Shown one piece after another: positions 45,271 through 52,959 of a stretch of 54,636 bases of DNA. Source of the DNA: an uncultured Pelagibacteraceae bacterium (GTDB lineage Bacteria > Pseudomonadota > Alphaproteobacteria > Pelagibacterales > Pelagibacteraceae); NCBI GenBank assembly GCA_902569615.1, contig CACFUX010000004.1, forward strand, positions 1 to 54,636, in the 5' to 3' direction. The notes beneath the pieces were generated by a model. The model was not told where the DNA came from, did not search any database, and was given only the letters and a program-made list of their open reading frames with translations. How positions within the stretch are numbered: position 1 is the first letter of the stretch; each line of letters starts with the position of its first letter. Made by a program: the position numbers and the translations under genes.

Positions 45271-46005
45271 CTAAAGTACTCTTAATAGTTTATATTTAAA
45301 AATTTTAAAGAAAAATCTGATTGCATAAACAATATGAAAAGAAGATTTTTCAGTTCCATAAAAAGTTTTAATTGGAATTTCTTTTATATAAAGATTATTA
45401 TTTACAAGTTGTAATCTTAGATCAATGTCGAAACAAAAATTATTATCACAATTAAAGAAAAAATTTTTATTTATTGTTTTTAAATTATATGCCCAGTATC
45501 CTGTGTGACAGTCAGTAAACTTTGTATTAAACAAAAAGTTAAAAAATTTGGTAAGAACGATATTTCCTAAAAATTTATAAAATGGCATTTTGCCTTTTAT
45601 TGCTGATTCTTTTTTCATCATTCTAGAACCTGAAACTGCTGAATATTTATTTGAACTCTTTATAACATTAAGCATTTTTGAAATATATTTTGGATTATAC
45701 TGATTATCGCCATGGAGCATTAATGCATAATCAAATTTTCTTTTAAAAGCATATGACAAGCATTTTTTAATATTGCCTCCATATCCTAAATTTTTTTTAT
45801 TAAAATTAATTTTTATTTTTGATCCATACTTAGATTTTGCAAGATTAATATACTTTACTGTAACTTTATCGTCAGAATCATCGTCACTTATATAAATTTC
45901 AAAATTATGTTTTGATAAATATTTAAAAGGAATTTTTTTAATTAAATTTAATATTCTAAAAGATGCTTTGTAAGTAACTATAAATATTAGTATTTTTTTT
46001 TTCAT
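45271..46005 (-). CDS. Glycosyltransferase family 2
   Basis: The 244-residue GT-A fold enzyme resembles dolichyl/polyprenyl-phosphate sugar synthases. It begins KKKILIFIVTYKASFRILNLIKKI, continues with EIYISDDDSDD (nucleotide-binding acidic loop) and NLGYGGNIKKCLSYAFKRKFDYALMLHGDNQYNPKYI, whose HGDNQ stretch is the likely DxD-type metal site. SRMMKKESAIKGKMPFYKFLGN follows. There is no C-terminal membrane domain. The neighbouring membrane protein has GT-C features, which would fit a lipid-linked sugar donor and transferase pair. The actual sugar is unknown. Confidence 0.83.
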   Translation of the reverse strand: MKKKILIFIVTYKASFRILNLIKKIPFKYLSKHNFEIYISDDDSDDKVTVKYINLAKSKYGSKIKINFNKKNLGYGGNIKKCLSYAFKRKFDYALMLHGDNQYNPKYISKMLNVIKSSNKYSAVSGSRMMKKESAIKGKMPFYKFLGNIVLTKFFNFLFNTKFTDCHTGYWAYNLKTINKNFFFNCDNNFCFDIDLRLQLVNNNLYIKEIPIKTFYGTEKSSFHIVYAIRFFFKIFKYKLLRVL

Positions 46006-46064
46006 AATTTTGGAGCTGATGTAACTTATTTAATAAATATATCAAACTCAAATATCTTAAATCA

Positions 46065-47324
46065 TTAAATAACACTATTTTTTATAATTCTTAATAAAAT
46101 AAATCCAAAATAAAAGCCATAAAGATAAAATAAATTTATATTTTTTTTAAAAAAATATCCACTTAGAGAACTATAAAAAACTGTAAAAAATAAAATTAAT
46201 ATTAATGGATCATAGTATTTATGATAAATTGTATTTTGTACATTTGATAGTATTAAAACGAAAATAATTAAAAAATTATTCAAATTTTTATAAGAAAAAT
46301 ATAGAATTAACATCAGAGATAAAAAGCTGAAAATATAAAAAATAAAGTTATCATTTAAAAAAAAATTTGATATTTGAAAAAAGACTCCACCACCAGTAAA
46401 ATTTGTAGAATAATTAAAAAAAGGTAAGCACAAAATAAATAATATTATTGTGAATAATATAATTTTTTTCAAATTTTGAAAAAAATCATTTAGAAATTCT
46501 TTATTTATTATAAAAGGAAGCATATGAAACATAAATATCGAGCCTATAATAAGTATTTTATTTGACAAATTATAACTTAACCCAATCAACTCTTTATTAT
46601 TGGTACCAGGTGTGTTTGCAGTCAAAAAATTTATATCTAAAATAAAAATGTAATAAAAAGCTGGTAAAGACATTATTGCAGAAAAAATACTAATATTAAT
46701 TAAAAATCTTAAATTTGATATTTTCAAATAGTTATAAAAAAAATAAATTATAAAAACAGAAAAATTGGGACTAATGTAAGAAGATATAATTAAATAAATT
46801 AAATTTTTCCAAACATGTATATTAGAATTATTTTGTTTAAATTTTAAATATTCGTAAATAGAAAGAGTAAAAAAAATAAGTCCAATGATTCTTGAATCTG
46901 GCCATATAGCTAAAGATCTAAATGTAGGTGATAAAAAAATAACTAAAGATAAAGTTATTAAAATGTTTTTGCTAATTTCACTAAATTTTAAAATTAAACA
47001 TTTATAAAATATATAAATCAATAAAAGTGAAATATTAAGATGTATAAATCTAATATAATCATATGAAAAACCTAATTTTAAAAATTGACCAAGAAATACT
47101 GGATATAAAGGAGAATGCCTGTGCCCATAGTTTTCATAATTTAAAAGTGTTTTTTTTAAATTTACTGCTGAATCTTTAATGACTGGATAATTTGTTCCAT
47201 GCCAGTCCATGGTAGCTCCAAAATTTAGATCTTCACCAAAGATAAAACCTACAACTAAAGAAGAATACAAAATAAACGATAAGGATATCGTGTATCTGTA
47301 ATTATTTAACAATTTATCTATCAC
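46065..47324 (-). CDS. Polytopic membrane protein, probable GT-C glycosyltransferase
   Basis: The 419 residues are dominated by about ten to twelve hydrophobic segments, with Phe/Ile/Asn-rich composition. After the first helix a loop holds acidic GEDLNFGATMDWHGTNYP, and HRHSPLYPVFLGQFLKLGFSYDYIRFIH follows, resembling the first-loop acidic residue and H-x-PLYP segment of GT39/ArnT-like GT-C enzymes. LAIWPDSRIIGLIFFTLSIYEYLK is also seen in that superfamily. No family can be assigned with certainty. A 59-base gap precedes the GT2 gene, and a terminator separates it from the pnt operon upstream. Confidence 0.55.
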   Translation of the reverse strand: MIDKLLNNYRYTISLSFILYSSLVVGFIFGEDLNFGATMDWHGTNYPVIKDSAVNLKKTLLNYENYGHRHSPLYPVFLGQFLKLGFSYDYIRFIHLNISLLLIYIFYKCLILKFSEISKNILITLSLVIFLSPTFRSLAIWPDSRIIGLIFFTLSIYEYLKFKQNNSNIHVWKNLIYLIISSYISPNFSVFIIYFFYNYLKISNLRFLINISIFSAIMSLPAFYYIFILDINFLTANTPGTNNKELIGLSYNLSNKILIIGSIFMFHMLPFIINKEFLNDFFQNLKKIILFTIILFILCLPFFNYSTNFTGGGVFFQISNFFLNDNFIFYIFSFLSLMLILYFSYKNLNNFLIIFVLILSNVQNTIYHKYYDPLILILFFTVFYSSLSGYFFKKNINLFYLYGFYFGFILLRIIKNSVI

Positions 47325-47336
47325 TTAATTATTTTT

Positions 47337-47363
47337 GAAAAAAAACTTTATATAATTTAAAGT
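47337..47363 (-). terminator. Terminator at the end of the pnt operon
   Basis: On the minus strand ACTTTA, loop AATTATA, TAAAGT is followed by eight T. The hairpin overlaps the pntB stop codon. The stem is six pairs with one G-C per arm, but the T-tract and the position at the operon end support the call. Confidence 0.5.
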
Positions 47364-48754
47364 AATTTTGAAATATCTTCTGTCATTTTTTTAGCATCCG
47401 CAAATAACATTAATGTATTATCTCTATAAAATAAATCGTTATCTATACCGGCATAACCAGGTGAAAGACTTCTTTTTACAAACAAAACTGATTTTGATTT
47501 TTCCACATCTAAAATTGGCATTCCATATATAGGACTTTGAGGATCTGTTTTGGCAATTGGGTTTGTTACATCATTTGCTCCAATTACATATGCAACATCG
47601 CAGTTGGCAAAATCATTATTTATTTCTTCTAATTCAAATACCTCATCATATGGAACATTTGCTTCAGCAAGCAACACGTTCATATGGCCAGGCATTCTTC
47701 CTGCAACAGGATGAATTGCATAAGATACTTTAACGCCATTTTTTTTTAAAGCATCTACCATTTCTCTTAGTGCATGCTGAGCCTGAGCTACAGCCATTCC
47801 ATATCCTGGAACTATTATAACTGAAGAGGCATTTTTCATTAAAAATGCTGCATCATCAGCATTACCACTTTTTACAGGTTTTTGCTCTTTTGAGTCTTTT
47901 GAAGAAGATTGATCTGTAGCTCCCCAACCTCCAAGTATAACATTAAAGAATGAACGGTTCATTCCCTTGCACATAATGTATGATAATATTGCTCCTGAAG
48001 AGCCTACTAATGCACCTGTAATTATTAATGCAGTGTTTTCTAAAGTAAAACCTATGCCTGCCGCTGCCCATCCAGAATAAGAGTTTAGCATTGATATAAC
48101 TACTGGCATATCTGCTCCACCAATTGGAATAATTATTAAAATTCCTACTAAAAATGAAATTACTACTACAGTCCAAAATAAATTATTTGATTGAGTTTTA
48201 CATAAGAAAAATATTAGTCCAACTAAACTAATCCCTAAAATTAAGTTTAATAAATGCTGTCCAGAAAAAGTAATGGGAGATCCTGACATTATTCCTCTTA
48301 ATTTTAAAAAAGCTATAATTGAACCTGTAAAAGTAATCGCTCCAATCGATGCTCCTAGCGACATCTCAATTAAACTTGCTATTTTAATATTCCCTGGAGA
48401 ACCTAAATTAAATACTTCTGGATTTAAAAAAGCTGAAATAGCTACAAAAACAGCTGCGAGACCTACTAAGCTATGAAATCCAGCAACAAGCTCTGGCATG
48501 GCTGTCATTGGAATTTTAAAAGCAATAAATGCACCTATTGATCCACCAATTAAAAGTAAAATTATTAGATATAAAAAACCTGTTGAAAAATTTCCCACTG
48601 AAATTATTGTAACAATAATTGCTATTGCCATTCCAACTATTCCAAACAAATTTCCCTGCCTGGATGTTTCTGGTGATGAAAGTCCTCTAAGAGCTAAAAT
48701 AAAAAGTATTCCAGAAATTAGATAAAATACTGCTAATAAATTTGCAGAAATCAT
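47357..48754 (-). CDS. pntB: NAD(P) transhydrogenase subunit beta
   Basis: Membrane and NADP-binding subunit of the proton-translocating transhydrogenase, which uses proton-motive force to make NADPH from NADH. The 465 residues have about nine N-terminal helices (AVFYLISGILFILALRGLSSPETSRQGN, LVAGFHSLVGLAAVFVA, GSIIAFLKLRGIMSG). The NADP domain III follows, with VIIVPGYGMAVAQAQHALREMVDALK, HPVAGRMPGHMNVLLAEANVPYD, DVAYVIGANDVTNP and VLFVKRSLSPGYAGIDN. It overlaps pntA2 by 4 bases. Confidence 0.97.
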   Translation of the reverse strand: MISANLLAVFYLISGILFILALRGLSSPETSRQGNLFGIVGMAIAIIVTIISVGNFSTGFLYLIILLLIGGSIGAFIAFKIPMTAMPELVAGFHSLVGLAAVFVAISAFLNPEVFNLGSPGNIKIASLIEMSLGASIGAITFTGSIIAFLKLRGIMSGSPITFSGQHLLNLILGISLVGLIFFLCKTQSNNLFWTVVVISFLVGILIIIPIGGADMPVVISMLNSYSGWAAAGIGFTLENTALIITGALVGSSGAILSYIMCKGMNRSFFNVILGGWGATDQSSSKDSKEQKPVKSGNADDAAFLMKNASSVIIVPGYGMAVAQAQHALREMVDALKKNGVKVSYAIHPVAGRMPGHMNVLLAEANVPYDEVFELEEINNDFANCDVAYVIGANDVTNPIAKTDPQSPIYGMPILDVEKSKSVLFVKRSLSPGYAGIDNDLFYRDNTLMLFADAKKMTEDISKLL

Positions 48755-49062
48755 TTTTTATCCTTCTTCTTCTTTTTGTACATAGCTAGCATTCTCTGTG
48801 TAACTAAAAATCCACCAAAAATATTAACAGCTGCTAAAATTATTGCTAAATAACCAAATATATTTGCTGTATCAAATACATTGCTATTTTCTCCCGCTAA
48901 TGCAGCAATAATAGCTCCAACTATAATTACTGATGAAATAGCGTTTGTAACTGACATAAGAGGAGTATGTAATGATGGAGTAACACTCCAAACAACATAA
49001 TATCCTATAAAAATAGAAAGTATAAAAATGCTTAATCTAAATATAAATGGGTCAATTTCCAT
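48751..49062 (-). CDS. NAD(P) transhydrogenase subunit alpha 2 (membrane part)
   Basis: A 103-residue protein corresponding to the C-terminal membrane domain of E. coli PntA, encoded as a separate gene as in Rhodospirillum-type transhydrogenases. Three hydrophobic helices are visible. PFIFRLSIFILSIFIGYYVVWSVTPSLHTPLMSVTNAISSVIIVGAIIA contains the conserved HTPLMSVTNAISS motif, and IFGYLAIILAAVNIFGGFLVTQRML ends it. It lies between pntA1 (4-base gap) and pntB (overlap). Confidence 0.95.
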   Translation of the reverse strand: MEIDPFIFRLSIFILSIFIGYYVVWSVTPSLHTPLMSVTNAISSVIIVGAIIAALAGENSNVFDTANIFGYLAIILAAVNIFGGFLVTQRMLAMYKKKKKDKK

Positions 49063-49066
49063 AAGT

Positions 49067-50155
49067 TTACTTTAATATTGTTTTTGCAATAATTTCGTCC
49101 TCCAAATTAATATTAATTTTCTTATTATCTTTATCATATAAATTAGAGACAAAATTAAATACATTTTTTGCATAAAGATTTGATGATGAAACTGGCAATT
49201 TATTTAAAATGTTACTTTCACCCATAATTTTAACACCATTTTTTTCAACTATTTTATCTACTTCGCTAAACGCAACATTACCACCTTGGACTGCAGCCAA
49301 ATCATATATTATAGATCCAGGACGTAAGTTTTGTAACATTTTTTCTGTAATTATTAATGGAGCTTTTTTTCCTGGAATCAAAGCAGTGCAGATCACAATA
49401 TCAATCTTTTTTAGTGTTTCACTTAATAGTTCTTCTTGTTTCATCTTAAATTCATTTGATGCCTCTTTAGCATACCCTCCTTCAGTTTCTAAATTTTCCT
49501 CTCCTTCAACAACTAAAAACTTTCCTCCCAGACTTTCTACTTGCTCTTTTGATGCTGCTCTTACATCAGTTGCAAATACAATGGCTCCCATTCTTTTTGC
49601 TGTTGCAATAGCTTGCAAACCTGCAACGCCTGCACCAACAATCAAAATTTTTGCTGCAGGTATTGTTCCTGCTGCAGTCATCATCATTGGTATAGCCTTT
49701 TCAAAAACAGAAAATGATTCTACGACAGCTTTGTATCCAGCTAAATTAGCTTGTGATGAAAGTATATCCATTGATTGAGCTCTAGTTATTCTTGGTAATA
49801 GTTCTAGTGAAAACATGTTAACATTCTTATTTACCAACTGATCAATTTTATTTTTATTTTCGTAGGGATTTAAAACACCAATATAAGTTTGGTTAGACCT
49901 TAAAAGAGAAGTTTTGTCTTCATCTAGCAGATTCATTTGAATGATAATATCGCAATCTTGAATCAATTTTTTATCATCACTGACAAATTTTACACCAGCT
50001 TCTTTAAACTCTTCCTCTCCAAAACCTATATGATTTCCATAATTTTCACTTAATTGAATTTCAAACCCTAAATTAATATATTTTTTTGCAATTTCAGGGG
50101 TTATTGAAACTCTTTTTTCTAATTCTTTGTTTTCTGATACAGAGCCTATTATCAT
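49067..50155 (-). CDS. pntA: NAD(P) transhydrogenase subunit alpha 1 (NAD-binding part)
   Basis: Soluble NAD(H)-binding domain I of the transhydrogenase, related to alanine dehydrogenase. The 362 residues show ENKELEKRVSITPEIAKKYINLGFEI at the N terminus, ELLPRITRAQSMDILSSQANLAGYKAV, the Rossmann GAGVAGLQAIATAKRMGAIVFATDVR, and IVICTALIPGKKAPLIITEKML with YDLAAVQGGNVAFSE. First of the three pnt genes, 11 bases after rpmJ. Confidence 0.96.
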   Translation of the reverse strand: MIIGSVSENKELEKRVSITPEIAKKYINLGFEIQLSENYGNHIGFGEEEFKEAGVKFVSDDKKLIQDCDIIIQMNLLDEDKTSLLRSNQTYIGVLNPYENKNKIDQLVNKNVNMFSLELLPRITRAQSMDILSSQANLAGYKAVVESFSVFEKAIPMMMTAAGTIPAAKILIVGAGVAGLQAIATAKRMGAIVFATDVRAASKEQVESLGGKFLVVEGEENLETEGGYAKEASNEFKMKQEELLSETLKKIDIVICTALIPGKKAPLIITEKMLQNLRPGSIIYDLAAVQGGNVAFSEVDKIVEKNGVKIMGESNILNKLPVSSSNLYAKNVFNFVSNLYDKDNKKININLEDEIIAKTILK

Positions 50156-50166
50156 AAAACTATAGA

Positions 50167-50292
50167 TTATTTTTGTCTTGCTTTAAACTTGGGATTTTTT
50201 TTATTTATAATGTAAACTCTTCCTCTTCTTCTGACTAATTTAGAATTAAGATCTCTTTTTTTTAAGGATTTAAGTGAGCTTGCTATTTTCAT
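50167..50292 (-). CDS. rpmJ: 50S ribosomal protein L36
   Basis: The ORF track extends to 50415 through the 5S rRNA gene. The real protein is the 41 residues from the ATG at 50292, [41 protein letters not shown]. This is the cysteine-free, zinc-independent L36 type. Its start codon is only 12 bases from the 5S rRNA 3' end. The only purine-rich candidate ribosome-binding sequence (CCAGGC) is the 3' strand of the 5S terminal helix. It reads on into the pnt operon after 11 bases. Confidence 0.93.
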   Translation of the reverse strand: MKIASSLKSLKKRDLNSKLVRRRGRVYIINKKNPKFKARQK

Positions 50293-50304
50293 AAATTTTA
50301 TTAA

Positions 50305-50420
50305 GCCTGGCAATGTCCTACTCTTCCATGTCTTAAGACAAAGTACCATCGGCGCTGAAAGGCTTGACTTCCGAGTTCGGAATGGGATCGGGTATTGCCC
50401 TTTCGCAATAATCACCAGGC
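50305..50420 (-). rRNA. rrf: 5S ribosomal RNA, unlinked copy
   Basis: The minus strand begins GCCTGGTGATTATTGCG and ends ACATTGCCAGGC, so GCCTGG pairs with CCAGGC in the terminal helix. Internal signatures CCCGATCCCATTCCGAACTC, GGAAGTCAAGC and CGCCGATGGTACT are those of bacterial 5S rRNA, and the length is 116 bases. No 16S or 23S is present in the window. From memory, Pelagibacter genomes have their 5S separated from 16S-23S by a hypervariable island, which matches what follows to the right. Confidence 0.95.
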
Positions 50421-50426
50421 AAAAAA

Positions 50427-50455
50427 TATATAGAAGATAAAATAATAATTGTAAA
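50427..50455 (-). promoter_or_regulatory. Candidate promoter of the 5S rRNA gene
   Basis: On the minus strand TTTACA (-35) and TATATA (-10) are exactly 17 bases apart. The -10 ends 6 bases before the mature 5S 5' end, so transcription would start at or next to the mature terminus. This would let the isolated 5S be transcribed independently. Confidence 0.55.
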
Positions 50456-50472
50456 CTTTTTTTATATCGCGT

Positions 50473-51138
50473 TTATGTAAATAAATGACCAATAATACTA
50501 GTTAATATTAAAAAACCATCTTTTAATGCATTTACTTTTTTAAAACCTCCTATCCTTGATCTTTCAAATGATGGAATACATTTATAACTTAACCCAGACT
50601 TTTTTGCCTTTATTGGTAATTCAACACATAATCTAAAATCTGTTGATTTTAATTTTAGAGACTTAACTGATCTAGTATTTGCTAGAATATATGTAAATAA
50701 TATGTCTGATATTTTTAAATTAAATAGAAAATTACCGAGAAAAGAAAAAATTTTATTTCCTAAAAGAGTAATAAAGGTATCGTCTTCGCTACCACCACCA
50801 GGCTTTGCATATCTAGAAGTAAAAACCAAATCTAAATTTTTGCATAATTTTAACATTCTATTCAAATACTTTGGATCCATTGATCCATCAGCGTTGATGA
50901 TGCAAAAATATTTTGTCTTAGTGCTATTTATACCTTCAATTATTGCATTTCCGTATCCTAATTTTTTTTGCTTAAAAATTTCAACTTCTTTAAATTTTTT
51001 TAGTGAATTAATCGTTTTAGTGTCATCCTTTTGTAAAACAATTTTTTTTTTACATTTATATTTTTTTAGTTCTTTTAAAAAAATTGGAAGAGACTCAGAT
51101 TCTCTTTTACTTGGGATTATTAAAGTTAAATCTTTCAT
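50473..51138 (-). CDS. Glycosyltransferase family 2
   Basis: The 221-residue GT-A fold protein starts KDLTLIIPSKRESESLPIFLKELKKY. It has KKLGYGNAIIEGINSTKTKYFCIINADGSMDPKYLNRML, whose NADGS is the DxD-type metal motif, followed by the DPM1-like SRYAKPGGGSED. The tail is moderately hydrophobic with no clear multi-helix domain. It is the last gene of the sugar cluster gmd-fcl-epimerase-GT. The acceptor and donor are unknown; a polyprenyl-phosphate sugar synthase is one possibility. Confidence 0.82.
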   Translation of the reverse strand: MKDLTLIIPSKRESESLPIFLKELKKYKCKKKIVLQKDDTKTINSLKKFKEVEIFKQKKLGYGNAIIEGINSTKTKYFCIINADGSMDPKYLNRMLKLCKNLDLVFTSRYAKPGGGSEDDTFITLLGNKIFSFLGNFLFNLKISDILFTYILANTRSVKSLKLKSTDFRLCVELPIKAKKSGLSYKCIPSFERSRIGGFKKVNALKDGFLILTSIIGHLFT

Positions 51139-51145
51139 TATAATT

Positions 51146-52030
51146 TTAAGATATATTTTTCTTAAAATGATTTATATAAGATTTTAGATTTTTTCTACCA
51201 AAAATTTTATAAACTTTATTTGATAAATTCATTTCTGTAAGAGCAGAAGCATAACGTTCACCTGATCTTTTTGGTAAAAATTTAATTTTATTAGTAAATA
51301 GCTTAGCAACTTCTAATATGGAATAACTTGTTTTATTTGAAACACTATAATGTCTATTTTTATTTTTTTTCCATGCAAAATAAACTGCCTCAATTGTATC
51401 ATCAATATGAGTGAACCTTCTTGTTTGAGAGCCAGGTCTTACAACAGTTAATGGTTTTTTTTGTTTGTACAAAAACTCAAAAATTCCAATTACAGTAGCC
51501 ATATCTCCTTTGCATATTTGCTTTGGGCCATAAACATTATAAAAATAAATTATTTCAAATTTTAAATTAAACCATTTTTTTAAATTTTCTAATAATTCGA
51601 TATTTTTTGATTTCGTAAAAGCATAGGGTGATAAATCTTTATCTTTTCCAGAATTGCCTAAGCTTGCCGATGTAGCTGAATAAACTAATTTTATTTTATT
51701 TAATAGACAAAAATTAAATACAGCTTTTGATGCAATTGAATTTGAATCAAAGCATTGATCAAATTTTTTAAAACTTTGGTATATTCTAGAAAATTCTCCA
51801 AAATGAAAAACTGTATGAATTTTATTTTTATTTTTATTTAATAGTCGAAAAATATATTTTGTATTTGATTTTAAATATTTAACTCTTATATTTTTTATAT
51901 GATTAGATTTTGATCCTGAGGAATAATTATCAATACTAATTATTTTAAAACTTGTTTTCTTTAACAAGTATCTGATCAAATTTGAGCCAACAAAACCTGC
52001 GCCCCCGGTTACTACTAACAATTTTTTCAT
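51146..52030 (-). CDS. NAD-dependent sugar-nucleotide epimerase/dehydratase (GalE-like SDR)
   Basis: Extended SDR of 294 residues. The NAD-binding motif is LLVVTGGAGFVGSNLIRYLLKK, with DNYSSGSKSN after it. VYSATSASLGN gives the serine/threonine region, SPYAFTKSKNIELL the catalytic YxxxK, and FYNVYGPKQ the typical substrate loop lead. RRFTHIDDTIEAVYFAW is the C-terminal RxFxHVDD block. Probably a 4-epimerase or 4,6-dehydratase acting on a nucleotide sugar; the exact substrate is not readable. Adjacent to fcl with a one-base overlap and 7 bases from the GT2 gene. Confidence 0.85.
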   Translation of the reverse strand: MKKLLVVTGGAGFVGSNLIRYLLKKTSFKIISIDNYSSGSKSNHIKNIRVKYLKSNTKYIFRLLNKNKNKIHTVFHFGEFSRIYQSFKKFDQCFDSNSIASKAVFNFCLLNKIKLVYSATSASLGNSGKDKDLSPYAFTKSKNIELLENLKKWFNLKFEIIYFYNVYGPKQICKGDMATVIGIFEFLYKQKKPLTVVRPGSQTRRFTHIDDTIEAVYFAWKKNKNRHYSVSNKTSYSILEVAKLFTNKIKFLPKRSGERYASALTEMNLSNKVYKIFGRKNLKSYINHFKKNIS

Positions 52031-52959
52031 TATTTTAATTTTAAATATTCTAAGTAAACTTTTTTAAAAGATTCATCTAATTTAGTTTTTGCTTTCCAGC
52101 CATATTTATTTGCTATTGTTAAATCGAGTTTTTTTCTTAGCATTCCATTGGGTTTACTCAAATCATATTTAATCTTTAAATTTATATTAAGTTTTTTCAT
52201 TATAAATTTTGCAAAATCTTCAATAGTTTTTTCTAATCCACTACCGATATTGATGAAATTTTCCTTAGTTCTTTTTTTCATAAAAAAAACACATGCGTCA
52301 GCAAAATCTTCTACATAAAGTAATTCTCTTTTAGGTTTTCCATTTCCCCACAAAATAACAGATTTTTTACCACTAGTTTTTGCTTTATGTATTTTTTTTA
52401 TAAGTGCAGGAAAAAAATGTGAGCTTTTAAGATCATAGTTATCATTTGATCCAAACATATTTGCCGGCATAAGGGTTTTATAATTTAATTTATATTGTTT
52501 GCTATATTCCATACACATTTTAACCCCTGCTATTTTTGCAATTGAATAAGCATCATTAGTTTCCTCCAAAGGGCCTGTCATGAAATAACTTTCTTTTATT
52601 GGCTGCTTAGTTTTTTTTGGATAAATACAACTAGATCCTAAAAATATTAGGTTTTTTACTCCTGACAAATAAGAGCTATGAATAATATTCGATTGTATTG
52701 TTAAATTTTCATATAAGAAATTTGCTTTAAAATTATTATTAGCTAAAATTCCGCCTACCTTTGCAGCTGCTATAATTACTATTTTAGGTTTAGTTTTTTT
52801 AAAAAATTTTTCAACTTTGATTTGATCTAATAAATTTAATTTCTTTTTTGAAATAGTAATTATTTTTTTGTATCCATCTTTTTCTAATCTTTTCAGAATT
52901 GCAGAACCTACCATCCCATTGTGTCCTGCTAAAAAAATCTTACTATTTTTTGAAATCAT
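52030..52959 (-). CDS. fcl: GDP-L-fucose synthase
   Basis: Epimerase-reductase turning GDP-4-keto-6-deoxy-mannose into GDP-L-fucose. The 309-residue SDR opens with KIFLAGHNGMVGSAILKRL and shows AAAKVGGILANNNF, LGSSCIYPK, PLEETNDAYSIAKIAGVKMC (YxxxK), LMPANMFGSNDNYD and GNGKPKRELLYVEDFADACVFFM, all diagnostic for the WcaG/Fcl family. It abuts gmd with a one-base overlap, and gmd provides its substrate. Confidence 0.95.
   Translation of the reverse strand: MISKNSKIFLAGHNGMVGSAILKRLEKDGYKKIITISKKKLNLLDQIKVEKFFKKTKPKIVIIAAAKVGGILANNNFKANFLYENLTIQSNIIHSSYLSGVKNLIFLGSSCIYPKKTKQPIKESYFMTGPLEETNDAYSIAKIAGVKMCMEYSKQYKLNYKTLMPANMFGSNDNYDLKSSHFFPALIKKIHKAKTSGKKSVILWGNGKPKRELLYVEDFADACVFFMKKRTKENFINIGSGLEKTIEDFAKFIMKKLNINLKIKYDLSKPNGMLRKKLDLTIANKYGWKAKTKLDESFKKVYLEYLKLK

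Noticed and set aside
49209-49778. 189-residue plus-strand ORF inside pntA
   Set aside because: Antisense shadow of a clearly conserved transhydrogenase gene; no family motif of its own.
50167-50415. 82-residue ORF covering rpmJ and most of the 5S gene
   Set aside because: Residues 1-41 are the 5S rRNA antisense-free read-through; only the 41 residues from the ATG at 50292 match L36.
50702-51187. 161-residue plus-strand ORF opposite the GT2 gene
   Set aside because: Complement of a conserved glycosyltransferase; composition and lack of motifs indicate a shadow.
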